Shown piece by piece: positions 56,912-64,000 of a stretch of DNA of 64,000 nucleotides (position 1 is its first letter; each line of letters begins with the position of its first letter). The DNA is from Prevotella sp. GTDB lineage: Bacteria > Bacteroidota > Bacteroidia > Bacteroidales > Bacteroidaceae. Both the position numbers and the translations under genes were made by a program. The DNA is taken from contig JAILHK010000005.1 of NCBI GenBank assembly GCA_024695815.1, forward strand, positions 1 to 64,000, in the 5' to 3' direction. The notes beneath the pieces were generated by a model that made no database searches, was not told where the DNA came from, and saw only the letters and a list, made by a program, of their open reading frames with translations.

Positions 56912-57390
56912 ATAAGCAAGAACAGGAACTCCGTAAAAAGAGTCCCGTACAGATAAAAAACAAAAAGGCGGCTTTCGAATACTTCTTTATCGAGGAGTTT
57001 ACTGCCGGTATCGTTCTGACTGGCACAGAGATAAAATCGATACGAGCTGGAAAGGCAAGCTTGGTAGATACCTATTGTACTATCATCCACGGTGAACTGT
57101 GGGTGAAGGGCATGTCTATCAGTCCTTATTTTTATGGGTCGTATAACAACCACGAACAAAAGCGCGACCGCAAGTTGCTGCTGACACGTCGTGAGATAAA
57201 CAGGCTGGAGAGTGCTACGAAGCAGACTGGTTATACCATCGTGCCCACGCTGGTGTTTATCGACGAAAATGGACGTGCTAAAATGGATTTGGCTTTGTGT
57301 AAGGGTAAGAAAGCCTACGACAAACGACAGACACTGAAAGAGAAAGAAGACAGACGCGAGATGGATCGCGCAATGAAGGTATATAAATGA
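56908..57390 (+). CDS. smpB: SsrA-binding protein SmpB
   Basis: Small RNA-binding partner of tmRNA for ribosome rescue, 160 residues. Recognised by [43 protein letters not shown] and [14 protein letters not shown]; the C-terminal basic tail ([15 protein letters not shown]) is typical. Preceded by the DUF4375 gene (ATGA overlap) and overlapping metH by 4 bases. The tmRNA gene itself is not in the window. Confidence 0.96.
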   Translation: MNKQEQELRKKSPVQIKNKKAAFEYFFIEEFTAGIVLTGTEIKSIRAGKASLVDTYCTIIHGELWVKGMSISPYFYGSYNNHEQKRDRKLLLTRREINRLESATKQTGYTIVPTLVFIDENGRAKMDLALCKGKKAYDKRQTLKEKEDRREMDRAMKVYK

Positions 57391-60095
57391 TACACAACGA
57401 AATTACTAAACGAATACTGGTGCTCGACGGTGCCATGGGAACCGTTGTTCAGGAGTATGGACTTGACGAGAAAGACTTTAGAGGAGAGCGTTTTCAGGAC
57501 ATCGATGGGCAACTGAAGGGCAATAATGATGTGCTCTGCTTGACGCGTCCTGATGTGATAGCCGATATTCATCGACGATACCTTGAGGCTGGGGCGGATA
57601 TTATCACCACCAACACATTTAATGCACAACGTATCTCACAGAATGACTATCATCTACAATCATATGCAAAAGAGATAAATATTGCTGGCGCCCGATTGGC
57701 TCGTCAGTGTGCTGATGCGTGCTCGACACCAGAAAAGCCTCGGTTCGTGGCTGGCTCTATCGGTCCCACCAACAAGACTTGTTCTATGTCGCCAGACGTG
57801 TCGGACCCCGCGCGTCGCGAACTGACCTATGATGAGTTGTTCGAGGCTTATACCGAACAGATTGAAGGACTCATAGAGGGTGGGGTGGATTTGTTGCTCA
57901 TAGAGACCATCTTCGACTCACTGAATGCGAAGGTTGCCATCGATGCTGCTGTTCAAGCTCGTGGTAGTCGCGACATTCCCATTATGCTCTCGGTGACTGT
58001 CAGTGATGCTGCAGGTCGCACCTTAAGCGGGCAGACGTTAGATGCCTTCATGGCTTCGGTTTCTTCATATCCCATCTTCAGCATAGGACTGAACTGCTCA
58101 TTTGGTGCACGCCAGATGAAACCTTATTTGAAGGAGCTAGCGCGTAGAGCTCCCTATTACGTCAGTGCCTATCCTAATGCGGGTCTTCCTAACTCTTTAG
58201 GACTTTACGACGAGACGCCTATATCGATGGCACCTCAGATTGCAGAGTTTATCGACGAGGGACTGGTGAACATAGTAGGTGGCTGTTGCGGAACGACACC
58301 CGATTTTATACGCGAATATGTGCCTCTGACAGAAGGAAAGATACCTCGCCAGCCGGCACAGAGATCTGCCAATATACAGCTTTCGGGTCTCGACTTGCTC
58401 GAGCCGATGGCTTTTACCAACGTGGGTGAACGTTGTAATGTTGCAGGCTCGCGCAAGTTTCTGCGACTGATAAAAGAAAAGAACTACGACGAGGCATTGC
58501 AGATTGCACGCAAACAGGTGGAAGACGGTGCGATGGTGCTGGATATCAATATGGACGACGCCCTTCTGGATGCAAAGGCCGAGATGGTGATGTTCCTTAA
58601 TTTGATAGCCTCGGAACCAGAAATCGCTCGTGTGCCTGTGATGATCGACTCCAGTAAGTGGGATGTCATCATGGCAGGTCTGAAGTGTGTGCAAGGTAAA
58701 AGCATTGTGAATAGTATCTCGCTGAAAGAAGGTGAGGAGGTGTTCCTGCGTCATGCTGCCGATGTAAAGCGCATGGGTGCTGCTGTAGTCGTGATGTGTT
58801 TCGACGAGAAGGGGCAGGCCACTACTTATGAGCGCCGTATAGAGATTGCCGAGAGAGCTTATCGTCTTCTAACCGAGAAATTGCATTTTGCTTCACAAGA
58901 TATCATCTTTGATCCTAACGTGTTGGCTGTTGCAACCGGCATGGAGGAGCATAATGCTTATGCGCTCGACTTTATTCGTGCTGCAGAATGGATAAAGAGA
59001 AACCTGCCTGGTGCGCATGTTAGCGGAGGTGTAAGCAACCTCTCATTTTCGTTCCGTGGCAACAACTATATCCGCGAGGCGATGCATGCTGTATTCCTTT
59101 ATCATGGTATTCATGTTGGTATGGACTTCGGTATTGTAAACCCTTCTACGAAAGTTACTTACGATGATATACCTGGAGATTTGCTGGAATTACTTGAAGA
59201 TGTTGTTCTAAACCGTCGTCAGGACGCTGCAGAACGTCTGTTAAATTCGGAATATGCAGCCAATAAAGATGCAGTGCAGGGCAACGATAAGGTGCAGGCC
59301 TCTGTAATGGAACATCGTTCGGTGGAAGAGCGTTTGCAAGAGGCGCTTATTCGTGGTACCAACGAGACGCTGGCTGCCGATCTCGAAGAGGCTATAGCAA
59401 AATACCCTCGTGCTGTGGATATAATTGAAGGTCCTTTGATGGCTGGTATGAACGAGGTGGGACGCCGCTTTGGCCAGGGTAAGATGTTCTTGCCACAGGT
59501 GGTTAAGACTGCAAGAACCATGAAGCAGGCCGTAGAGATACTGCAACCATTCATCAACTCTGGAAAACAGGGTGATACGACAAAGGCGGGAAAGGTGCTT
59601 CTGGCCACCGTCAAGGGCGACGTACACGACATAGGTAAGAATATCGTGAGTGTTATCATGGCTTGTAATGGCTACGAAGTGATTGATATGGGCGTGATGG
59701 TTCCCGCTGACCAGATTGTTCAGAAAGCGAAAGAGGAGCAAGTGGATATGATAGGACTCTCGGGGTTGATAACTCCAAGTCTGGAGGAAATGGTGAATGT
59801 TGCTAAAGAACTGCGCAAGGCTGGTCTTGACATACCCATTATGATTGGTGGTGCAACTACCAGTGAGCTGCATGTGGCATTAAAGATTGCACCAGTCTAT
59901 GGCGGACCTGTGGTGTGGTTGAAGGATGCCTCTCAAAATCCTATCGTGGCACAACGACTGATGAGGGAGGCTACGACTTATTCGGCAGAGCTGAATGAGG
60001 AGTATGAGCACATGCGCGAACAATATAATAAAGAACAACAGCAATTGCTTTCGTTAGAGGAGGCACGACGTAATAAACCAAATTTGTTTGAATGA
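57387..60095 (+). CDS. metH: Cobalamin-dependent methionine synthase without activation domain
   Basis: Transfers a methyl group from 5-methyltetrahydrofolate through cobalamin to homocysteine. The 902 residues cover the homocysteine domain ([13 protein letters not shown], zinc Cys in GLNCSFGA and [10 protein letters not shown]), the pterin domain ([27 protein letters not shown]), the B12 cap, and the cobalamin domain with DVHDIGKN (His ligand). It stops after this region: the roughly 330-residue AdoMet activation domain of E. coli MetH (1227 residues) is absent. In Bacteroidetes that role is served by a separate small protein, not seen here. No B12 riboswitch precedes it. Confidence 0.96.
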   Translation: MIHNEITKRILVLDGAMGTVVQEYGLDEKDFRGERFQDIDGQLKGNNDVLCLTRPDVIADIHRRYLEAGADIITTNTFNAQRISQNDYHLQSYAKEINIAGARLARQCADACSTPEKPRFVAGSIGPTNKTCSMSPDVSDPARRELTYDELFEAYTEQIEGLIEGGVDLLLIETIFDSLNAKVAIDAAVQARGSRDIPIMLSVTVSDAAGRTLSGQTLDAFMASVSSYPIFSIGLNCSFGARQMKPYLKELARRAPYYVSAYPNAGLPNSLGLYDETPISMAPQIAEFIDEGLVNIVGGCCGTTPDFIREYVPLTEGKIPRQPAQRSANIQLSGLDLLEPMAFTNVGERCNVAGSRKFLRLIKEKNYDEALQIARKQVEDGAMVLDINMDDALLDAKAEMVMFLNLIASEPEIARVPVMIDSSKWDVIMAGLKCVQGKSIVNSISLKEGEEVFLRHAADVKRMGAAVVVMCFDEKGQATTYERRIEIAERAYRLLTEKLHFASQDIIFDPNVLAVATGMEEHNAYALDFIRAAEWIKRNLPGAHVSGGVSNLSFSFRGNNYIREAMHAVFLYHGIHVGMDFGIVNPSTKVTYDDIPGDLLELLEDVVLNRRQDAAERLLNSEYAANKDAVQGNDKVQASVMEHRSVEERLQEALIRGTNETLAADLEEAIAKYPRAVDIIEGPLMAGMNEVGRRFGQGKMFLPQVVKTARTMKQAVEILQPFINSGKQGDTTKAGKVLLATVKGDVHDIGKNIVSVIMACNGYEVIDMGVMVPADQIVQKAKEEQVDMIGLSGLITPSLEEMVNVAKELRKAGLDIPIMIGGATTSELHVALKIAPVYGGPVVWLKDASQNPIVAQRLMREATTYSAELNEEYEHMREQYNKEQQQLLSLEEARRNKPNLFE

Positions 60096-60712
60096 TAAGA
60101 AATATTATTTTTGACCTCGGTGGTGTGGTCATCACGCTTGACCAGTCGCAGGCTATCAAAAGATTTGAAGCTCTGGGCCTGATAGATGCTGCTCAGCGAC
60201 TGGATGCATATACACAGGAGGGAATCTTTGGAGATTTGGAAGGTGGAAAGATAGATGCTGAGACGTTTAGAATTGAACTCTCAAAACTGGTAGGACATGA
60301 GGTGACTCATGAGGAGTGCGCTTATGCTTGGCAAGGGTATGCTAAAGAGCTGCCTGCTCGCAATTTGGAGGCACTGACCCGTCTTCGTCAAGAAGGTTAT
60401 CGTCTGCTACTGTTGTCTAATACTAATCCGTATATGATGGAGTGGGTTGGTTCCGAGAAGTTTGATGGTCGCGGACATAGTGTGGACTACTATTTCGACA
60501 ACTTATATCTGAGTTATCGTATGAAGTTGATGAAGCCAACCCCCGAGATATTCGGTCGATTGCTGATGGCCGAGCAGCTAATACCCTCGGAATGTTTGTT
60601 TCTTGACGACGGACCGCGCAACGTGGCAGCAGCCAGTCAGATGGGTATCAAAACGTTCTGTCCTGAGAATGGGTCAGATTGGACACAGGATATATATCAA
60701 TTTTTAATATGA
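60092..60712 (+). CDS. HAD-superfamily phosphatase
   Basis: A 206-residue HAD subfamily IA hydrolase. Motif I is IIFDLGGVVITLD, motif II LLLLSNTN, motif III the Lys of LSYRMKLMKPTPEIF, and motif IV LFLDDGPRNVAAASQMGI. The alpha-helical cap is between motifs I and II. The substrate cannot be predicted; related enzymes act on sugar or nucleotide phosphates. Joined to metH and to the next gene by ATGA overlaps. Confidence 0.9.
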   Translation: MIRNIIFDLGGVVITLDQSQAIKRFEALGLIDAAQRLDAYTQEGIFGDLEGGKIDAETFRIELSKLVGHEVTHEECAYAWQGYAKELPARNLEALTRLRQEGYRLLLLSNTNPYMMEWVGSEKFDGRGHSVDYYFDNLYLSYRMKLMKPTPEIFGRLLMAEQLIPSECLFLDDGPRNVAAASQMGIKTFCPENGSDWTQDIYQFLI

Positions 60713-62190
60713 GAAACATACTATTACTACTTGCTTTGCTGTTGACATCGACAGCAAATGCGCAACAGAAAAGGGAATTTCGTGGTGCCTGGATACAGTG
60801 CGTAAACGGACAGTTCCAGGGTATGGGTACAAAAAAAATGCAGGAGACCCTAACTTATCAGTTGGACGAGCTGCAAAAAGATGGCGTGAATGCAATCATC
60901 TTCCAGGTTCGTCCTGAGTGCGATGCGCTCTATCCAAGTAATCTGGAACCCTGGAGTCGCTTCCTTACCGGTCAGCAGGGTAAGGCTCCCAGCCCTTATT
61001 GGGACCCCCTACAATGGATGATAGACCAGTGTCATGCCCGTGGTATGGAACTTCATGCATGGATCAATCCTTATCGTGCCAAGACAAAGGGCACATCGGC
61101 TTTGGCTACAAGTCATGTGGCTGTTCAGCATCCTGAACGCTGCTTTGATTATGATGGACAGAAGATTCTGAATCCGGGTATTGCAGAGAACCGCGACTAT
61201 ATCTGTATGGTGGCTAAGGATATCGTTTCCCGTTATGATATTGACGGTATCCATATGGATGACTATTTCTATCCTTATCCTGCTCCAGGTCAGGTTATCC
61301 CTGATGATGCTCAGTATCGTCAGCATTCAAATGGCATTGCTGATCGTGGCGATTGGCGCAGATATAATGTGAACCTGTTCATTCAGCAGTTCTATGAGAC
61401 GGTTCATGGAGTTAAGCCCTGGGTAAAAGTTGGTATTTCTCCCTTTGGTATCTATCGCAATAAGAAGAATGCCTCTATAGGTAGTAATACAAATGGTCTG
61501 CAGAACTACGACGATCTCTATGCCGACGTGTTGCTTTGGATTAATAATGGATGGCTGGACTATTGTGTGCCACAAATCTATTGGGAGATAGGTAACCGTG
61601 CAGCAGACTATGATACGCTGATTCGCTGGTGGAACCAGTATGCTGGTGGTCGTCCATTATTTATTGGTGAGGATATCGAGAGAACAGTAAAGCATGCTGA
61701 TCCCCGCAATCCTAATCAGAATCAGCAGCAAGCCAAACGTCGTTTGCATCAGCAGATGCGTAACGTGAAGGGAACGGTTCTTTGGTATGCTAAGGCTGCT
61801 GTTGACAATACGGGCAACTATGCTACTGTGTTGCGTCAGAACCATTGGCGCTATCCTGCGTTGCAGCCAGAGATGCCTTTCTTGGATAAGAAAGCACCAG
61901 GAAAACCCCGTAAGGTGAAGCCTGTTTGGACTCAGGATGGTTATGTGCTGTTTTGGACAGCTCCAAAGGGCAAACAGTGGGGAGATGTGGCAACAAAGTA
62001 TGTGGTGTATTGTTTTGCTAATGGAGAGAAGGTTGATACGAATGATCCTTCTAAGATTGTAACAATCACATCGAATACGTTCTATAAGCTTCCTTACAAG
62101 AACGGACATCAGACCTATACCTATGTGGTGACAGCCCTTGACCGTATGCAAAACGAGAGTAAGTTGGCAAAGAAGAAAGTAAAACTCTAA
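60709..62190 (+). CDS. Glycosyl hydrolase-like family 10 (GHL10/DUF187), exported
   Basis: A predicted secreted carbohydrate-active protein of 493 residues. Signal peptide MRNILLLLALLLTSTANA is at the N-terminus. The GHL10 TIM barrel starts with EFRGAWIQCVNGQF and includes NAIIFQVRPECDALYPSNLEPW, LHAWINPYRAK and DGIHMDDYFYPYP with likely catalytic acids. A C-terminal FnIII-like domain (about 400-493, ...YVVTALDRMQNES) follows. The open frame extends 10 codons upstream, but the ATG at 60709 overlaps the HAD stop (ATGA) and gives the signal peptide directly. Substrate unknown, possibly peptidoglycan or host glycan. Confidence 0.9.
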   Translation: MRNILLLLALLLTSTANAQQKREFRGAWIQCVNGQFQGMGTKKMQETLTYQLDELQKDGVNAIIFQVRPECDALYPSNLEPWSRFLTGQQGKAPSPYWDPLQWMIDQCHARGMELHAWINPYRAKTKGTSALATSHVAVQHPERCFDYDGQKILNPGIAENRDYICMVAKDIVSRYDIDGIHMDDYFYPYPAPGQVIPDDAQYRQHSNGIADRGDWRRYNVNLFIQQFYETVHGVKPWVKVGISPFGIYRNKKNASIGSNTNGLQNYDDLYADVLLWINNGWLDYCVPQIYWEIGNRAADYDTLIRWWNQYAGGRPLFIGEDIERTVKHADPRNPNQNQQQAKRRLHQQMRNVKGTVLWYAKAAVDNTGNYATVLRQNHWRYPALQPEMPFLDKKAPGKPRKVKPVWTQDGYVLFWTAPKGKQWGDVATKYVVYCFANGEKVDTNDPSKIVTITSNTFYKLPYKNGHQTYTYVVTALDRMQNESKLAKKKVKL

Positions 62191-62238
62191 AGTTGAACTA
62201 GGTTAGCAAAAAAAGTATTAAGGTAAATATAAAGTAGA

Positions 62239-62260
62239 AGCCCTGCCGAAAGGCAGGGCT
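62239..62260. terminator. Bidirectional terminator between GHL10 and rpmA
   Basis: A perfect 9-bp GC-rich stem (AGCCCTGCC/GGCAGGGCT) with a GAAA tetraloop lies between the convergent genes, followed by CTATTGTTTG on the plus strand. Confidence 0.88.
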
Positions 62261-62300
62261 CTATTGTTTGTTTGGAATAAGTGTTTTGTTTGTAAGTTGG

Positions 62301-62564
62301 TTAAGCTTCAGCTGCTGGAATTACTGAAACAACGCTCTTGTCGCGCTTGCCCTTGTGGAAGTTTACTGTTCCATCAATGAGAGCGTACAGAGTATCGTCT
62401 TTACCAATACCAACGCCATTACCGGGATTGTGCTTTGTACCGCGCTGGCGAACAATAATGTTGCCTGCTTCTACTTTCTGGCCCCCCCAGATCTTAACGC
62501 CAAGTCGCTGAGCAGCACTCTCGCGACCGTTCTTAGAACTACCTACACCTTTCTTATGTGCCAT
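62301..62564 (-). CDS. rpmA: 50S ribosomal protein L27
   Basis: An 87-residue large-subunit protein with the conserved N-terminus [23 protein letters not shown] and the [21 protein letters not shown] core. It lies 19 bp after rplU in the usual rplU-rpmA order. It does not carry the extra N-terminal cleavage tag seen in Firmicutes. Confidence 0.97.
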   Translation of the reverse strand: MAHKKGVGSSKNGRESAAQRLGVKIWGGQKVEAGNIIVRQRGTKHNPGNGVGIGKDDTLYALIDGTVNFHKGKRDKSVVSVIPAAEA

Positions 62565-62583
62565 TTTCTGTTCCTCCTACGTT

Positions 62584-62901
62584 TTAAGCGACTACCTGCT
62601 TGATTACTACTTCTGTGAACTGTTCGCGGTGACCGTTCTTCTTACGGAAGTCCTTGCGGCGCTTCATCTTGAAAACGATGACTTTGTCGCCCTTAACGAG
62701 CGGGTTCACTACTTCTACTACTACCTTTGCACCTTCTACGGTGGGTGCGCCAACCTTGACAGCGCCGTCGGTATCTACGAGCAGCACCTTGTCAAATTCA
62801 ACAGTCTTGCCTGCCTCAACATCCTTGATGTGATGCACGAAGAGCTTCTTGCCCTCCTCAGCCTTGAACTGCTGACCCTGAATTTCTACAATTGCGTACA
62901 T
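62584..62901 (-). CDS. rplU: 50S ribosomal protein L21
   Basis: A 105-residue large-subunit protein ([56 protein letters not shown]). First gene of the rplU-rpmA operon. A consensus promoter and an 80-nt structured leader precede it, suggesting feedback control. Confidence 0.97.
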   Translation of the reverse strand: MYAIVEIQGQQFKAEEGKKLFVHHIKDVEAGKTVEFDKVLLVDTDGAVKVGAPTVEGAKVVVEVVNPLVKGDKVIVFKMKRRKDFRKKNGHREQFTEVVIKQVVA

Positions 62902-62984
62902 TTGTTTTTATTTGTAAATAGGGGTTTTTCCGCAAGGCGGTGTACGTCCGTACACACTTCACCCAGCCTCCACGGACTCTTTCG
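62902..62984 (-). promoter_or_regulatory. Structured 5' leader of rplU
   Basis: Reading on the minus strand, the leader holds CACCC...GGGTG (62989-62985 with 62964-62960), a perfect GTGTACG-ga-CGTACAC hairpin (62955-62940) and CCGC-N3-GCGG (62940-62930) sharing one base with it. The mutually exclusive stems suggest alternative folds, as in autogenously regulated ribosomal operons. Confidence 0.6.
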
Positions 62985-62989
62985 GGGTG

Positions 62990-63029
62990 CAAAGGTACTG
63001 CTTTTATTCCATTATACAAGGTGTATAAT
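62990..63029 (-). promoter_or_regulatory. Promoter of rplU-rpmA with overlapping dyad
   Basis: The minus strand reads TTG (63019-63017), exactly 19 bp, TACCTTTG (62997-62990). An inverted repeat ATTATAC-N5-GTATAAT (63011-63029) covers the -33 box. Confidence 0.85.
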
Positions 63030-63083
63030 TGATTTTTTTTATTAGTATTAGTATTATTTAACTTAAGATCCATATATAAAGCG

Positions 63084-63171
63084 AAAGCGATGGACTTCAC
63101 AGTCAATCGCTTTATCTTCAATAGGTATTAGCTCTTTTAAGGTAAAAAGATTGTTTTCAGGATAACGTTGA
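63084..63171 (-). ncRNA. Candidate short transcript upstream of rplU
   Basis: A promoter-like pair (TTTG 63203-63200, 20 bp, TACCTTTG 63179-63172, minus strand) has no gene close behind it. About 55-85 nt downstream a hairpin (AAAGCGATtGAC with GTCcATCGCTTT, 63113-63084) could end a small RNA; otherwise it would form a long upstream leader of rplU. The rest of the 383-bp gap is AT-rich with nothing recognisable. Confidence 0.4.
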
Positions 63172-63203
63172 CAAAGGTATGTTTTTTTTTTGAAGTCTCC
63201 AAA
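63172..63203 (-). promoter_or_regulatory. Orphan Bacteroidetes-type promoter
   Basis: The minus strand carries TTTG, a 20-bp spacer and TACCTTTG. It starts a transcript about 265 bp before rplU. Confidence 0.65.
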
Positions 63204-63284
63204 CTTTTCTTTAATTATTTTTTGTTTTTTTTATTGTGTGGGAACACAATTATATGAATTATGTTTAGGAGACGTGCAAATACC

Positions 63285-64000
63285 TTATTTTTTGTTTTTA
63301 TTAAGTTTCTTTAGCCTGCGTTGGGCATCTCCGCATTCAGGATTGAGCTCTAATGCCTTCTGGTAATTGCGTATTGCAGCCTCAGTCATATGTTCCTGTT
63401 CGCACTCTTTACCTAGTAGCGTATATTCTGCAGCTAAACGTCTTAAGACGGCCTGTTGGGCTTCTAGTTGTGACTTAAGCGTAGCTATCTCTGATTTCTG
63501 TTTGTTGATGATTTCTAGCTTGTGGCGTATGTAGCGCTGCGCGGTAGGTTTTTCTATGTCGTAACGACTATGAATAGCTTTGAAGAAGTTCTCTAGAAAG
63601 CGTTTGAAATCGCCGCGATCGAATGCTTGGATGGCATCACGGTATTCTCTGTCGGCCTTTCCTGCCTGTAGTGCATGATTGATAACAGTCTGATTGTTAT
63701 ACTGGCGTGCAAACTGTACGACTTCGGCTCTCACAAAGATGTCTTGTTGGCGTATAGGGGCTACTAGTGATATGCCTTGAAGTGATGTGCATCGAGACAG
63801 GGCTACATAGGTTTGTCCGCCAGCGAAGGCACCGCCAGTGAAGTCGATAGATACTTTATTAAAAGTGAGGCCTTGGCTCTTATGGACAGTGATGGCCCAG
63901 GCAAGGCGAATGGGGAACTGTTTGTAGGTGCCCAGCAGTTGTTCTTCAATCTTCTGCTCTTTCTCGTTGAATGTATAGCGCATATTCTCCCATATTTCGC
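63285..64000 (-). CDS. Pif1/RecD-like DNA helicase with C-terminal TPR-like tail (partial)
   Basis: The last 238 or so codons of a gene that continues beyond the window edge (open frame to base 64000, ...EIWENMRYTFNEKE). The segment RLAWAITVHKSQGLTFNKVSIDF...TYVALSRCTSLQGI is the SF1 helicase motif V-VI region of the UvrD_C_2/Pif1 family. After it come a coiled coil (KLEIINKQKSEIATLKSQLE) and one tetratricopeptide-like repeat (AAIRNYQKALELNPECGDAQ). The combination of Pif1-like helicase and TPR tail is common in Bacteroidales homologues. The N-terminal ATPase half is not visible. Confidence 0.88.
   Translation of the reverse strand, partial: EIWENMRYTFNEKEQKIEEQLLGTYKQFPIRLAWAITVHKSQGLTFNKVSIDFTGGAFAGGQTYVALSRCTSLQGISLVAPIRQQDIFVRAEVVQFARQYNNQTVINHALQAGKADREYRDAIQAFDRGDFKRFLENFFKAIHSRYDIEKPTAQRYIRHKLEIINKQKSEIATLKSQLEAQQAVLRRLAAEYTLLGKECEQEHMTEAAIRNYQKALELNPECGDAQRRLKKLNKNKK

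Noticed and set aside
57300..57400. Cobalamin riboswitch before metH
   Set aside because: metH starts inside the smpB end with a 4-base overlap, leaving no space for an aptamer.

Overview
The window looks like a chromosomal segment of a Prevotella-like member of the Bacteroidales. Several promoters fit the Bacteroidetes pattern (TTTG or TTG, 19-20 bp, then TAnnTTTG). There are no convincing Shine-Dalgarno sites. The gene content also fits: a six-subunit Na+-NQR, B12-dependent methylmalonyl-CoA mutase, a DUF4295 gene behind L28/L33, lipoproteins with Bacteroidetes-type signals, a C10 protease with a probable type IX secretion tail, and a NrtR-type arabinose regulator. The species call is inference; no rRNA or tRNA gene is visible.

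Layout. 1-2.3 kb: end of mutA, then mutB. 2.3-9.6 kb (minus): yidC, a DUF1846 gene, an S9 peptidase lipoprotein and an MFSD1-like transporter, closely spaced. 9.9-15 kb: htpG, reverse rubrerythrin, a beta-helix lipoprotein, a LuxR-type regulator with a degenerate receiver, and a probable small RNA. 15-19.4 kb: the giant tamB. 19.5-25.2 kb: nqrABCDEF. 25.3-31.7 kb: a Fur-family regulator, purA-hisS-map-tsaD-pncC, then rpmB-rpmG-DUF4295. 31.8-37.3 kb: a surface-glycan patch of four glycosyltransferases and a Wzx-type flippase. 37.4-39.7 kb: a UvrD/PcrA helicase.

39.7-45.4 kb is the accessory part. It holds three different short tandem-repeat families in one intergenic region (including a 22-bp dyad array in strict register), a mosaic C10 protease, decayed AT-rich DNA, a methyltransferase, and a REP-associated-type (Y1) transposase. 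A repeat found twice upstream also occurs twice inside the transposase reading frame, as a 16-residue tandem duplication.

45.4-55.8 kb (minus) is an L-arabinose module: an aldose epimerase, a Na+ symporter, the AraR-type regulator, araD, araA and a FGGY kinase. It is followed by transketolase and ribose-5-phosphate isomerase B, which feed the resulting xylulose 5-phosphate into the pentose phosphate pathway. 56.4-62.2 kb is a plus-strand operon, possibly with a leaderless mRNA (DUF4375, smpB, metH, HAD phosphatase, GHL10 hydrolase), in which each junction is a 4-nt ATGA overlap. 62.3-64 kb (minus): rpmA, rplU with a structured leader, and the end of a Pif1-like helicase cut by the window edge.

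Most coding content is core metabolism. The most interesting structure lies in intergenic DNA: the repeat arrays at 39.7-40.1 kb, the transposase with internalised repeats at 43.2-45.3 kb, two candidate small RNAs, and repeats or hairpins in the arabinose transcript.
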